Assembly: GCF_000502875.1 (NCBI RefSeq) | Contig: NZ_AYWX01000005.1 | Location: 186,533 to 250,532, forward strand | From: Mesorhizobium sp. L2C084A000 | GTDB lineage: Bacteria; Pseudomonadota; Alphaproteobacteria; Rhizobiales; Rhizobiaceae | Reading direction: 5' to 3' | DNA length: 64,000 nucleotides | Shown here: positions 63,972 to 64,000 of the stretch, in pieces | How the letters are laid out: each line of letters begins with the position of its first letter | Position numbering within the stretch: position 1 is the stretch's first letter | Made by a program: the position numbers and the translations under genes | Notes under the pieces: generated by a model | What the model was told of the DNA's origin: nothing | The model's database searches: none | The model's input: the letters and a program-made list of their open reading frames with translations, nothing else

Positions 63972-64000
63972 AGATCGGAAGAGCGTCGTGTAGGGAAAGA
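63972..64000. other. Illumina sequencing adapter remnant (not genomic)
   Basis: The last 29 bases begin AGATCGGAAGAGCGTCGTGT and continue as the common TruSeq adapter does. It directly follows the reading frame of the sigma factor and replaces the expected codons. The window therefore ends at an untrimmed contig end. Confidence 0.95.

Overview
The window looks like chromosomal DNA of a Rhizobiales alphaproteobacterium, most probably Mesorhizobium or a close relative. Supporting this are the high GC with long antisense open frames, the gene orders bolA / J-domain / cobS-cobT, hisC / tyrC / metX-metW and ftsE-ftsX, a SAM-II riboswitch in front of metX, and short palindromic intergenic elements of the kind scattered through Mesorhizobium genomes. 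No rRNA, tRNA, CRISPR array, transposase or phage gene was found. The last 29 bases match an Illumina library adapter, so the window ends at a contig end and the final gene is cut by the assembly.

Layout. 1-5 kb: the 5' part of prkA (serine protein kinase, cut by the left edge), an alpha/beta hydrolase and an acetolactate-synthase-like ThDP enzyme. 4.6-16.6 kb: bolA, a J-domain protein, cobS-cobT (aerobic cobaltochelatase), a phytase-like esterase, a spermidine-synthase-like protein, a queuosine-precursor transporter with a candidate preQ1-I riboswitch, rpmB, a DUF3108 protein, an EamA exporter, a YhhN protein, a cupin, gloB and a methyltransferase. 16.7-23.2 kb: a BacA/SbmA-type ABC transporter carrying a frameshift, a DUF1194 protein, two glycosyltransferases, a DUF1330 protein and a Stf0-like sulfotransferase, looking like an accessory surface-glycan segment. 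23.2-31.8 kb: metW-metX (SAM-II leader), hisC-tyrC, a PfkB kinase, a DUF2125 protein, chaC, an aldo/keto reductase and a LysE exporter. 31.8-41.8 kb: plsC, a LysR regulator facing a frameshifted DUF1348 gene and a PPOX-fold gene, ydcF, ftsX-ftsE (CtrA-type site upstream), a membrane protein, hpt, a single-domain response regulator, and a DMT exporter facing a second LysR. 41.8-51.9 kb: a TIGR02302 protein, threonine dehydratase, lysA, a small lipoprotein, argH, a TlpA-like thioredoxin, and an MHYT-PAS-GGDEF-EAL protein. 52.2-60.5 kb: two complete ABC importers facing each other, ugpBAEC for glycerol-3-phosphate and an fbpABC-type ferric iron system with a RirA-like operator. 60.6-63.6 kb: a GNAT-P450 gene pair divergent from an ATP-grasp gene, a possible small specialised-metabolite locus. 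63.7 kb: the start of an ECF sigma factor.

The most useful non-genic signals are the preQ1-I candidate whose pseudoknot takes in the start codon, the SAM-II element followed by an intrinsic terminator, three arrays of tandem short palindromes with locus-specific arms, a dispersed hairpin family with compensatory arm changes, intercistronic hairpins after both solute-binding-protein genes, and candidate EcfG, CtrA and RirA sites. Two genes carry frameshifts. Because the contig was not adapter-trimmed, assembly error has to be excluded before calling either a pseudogene.
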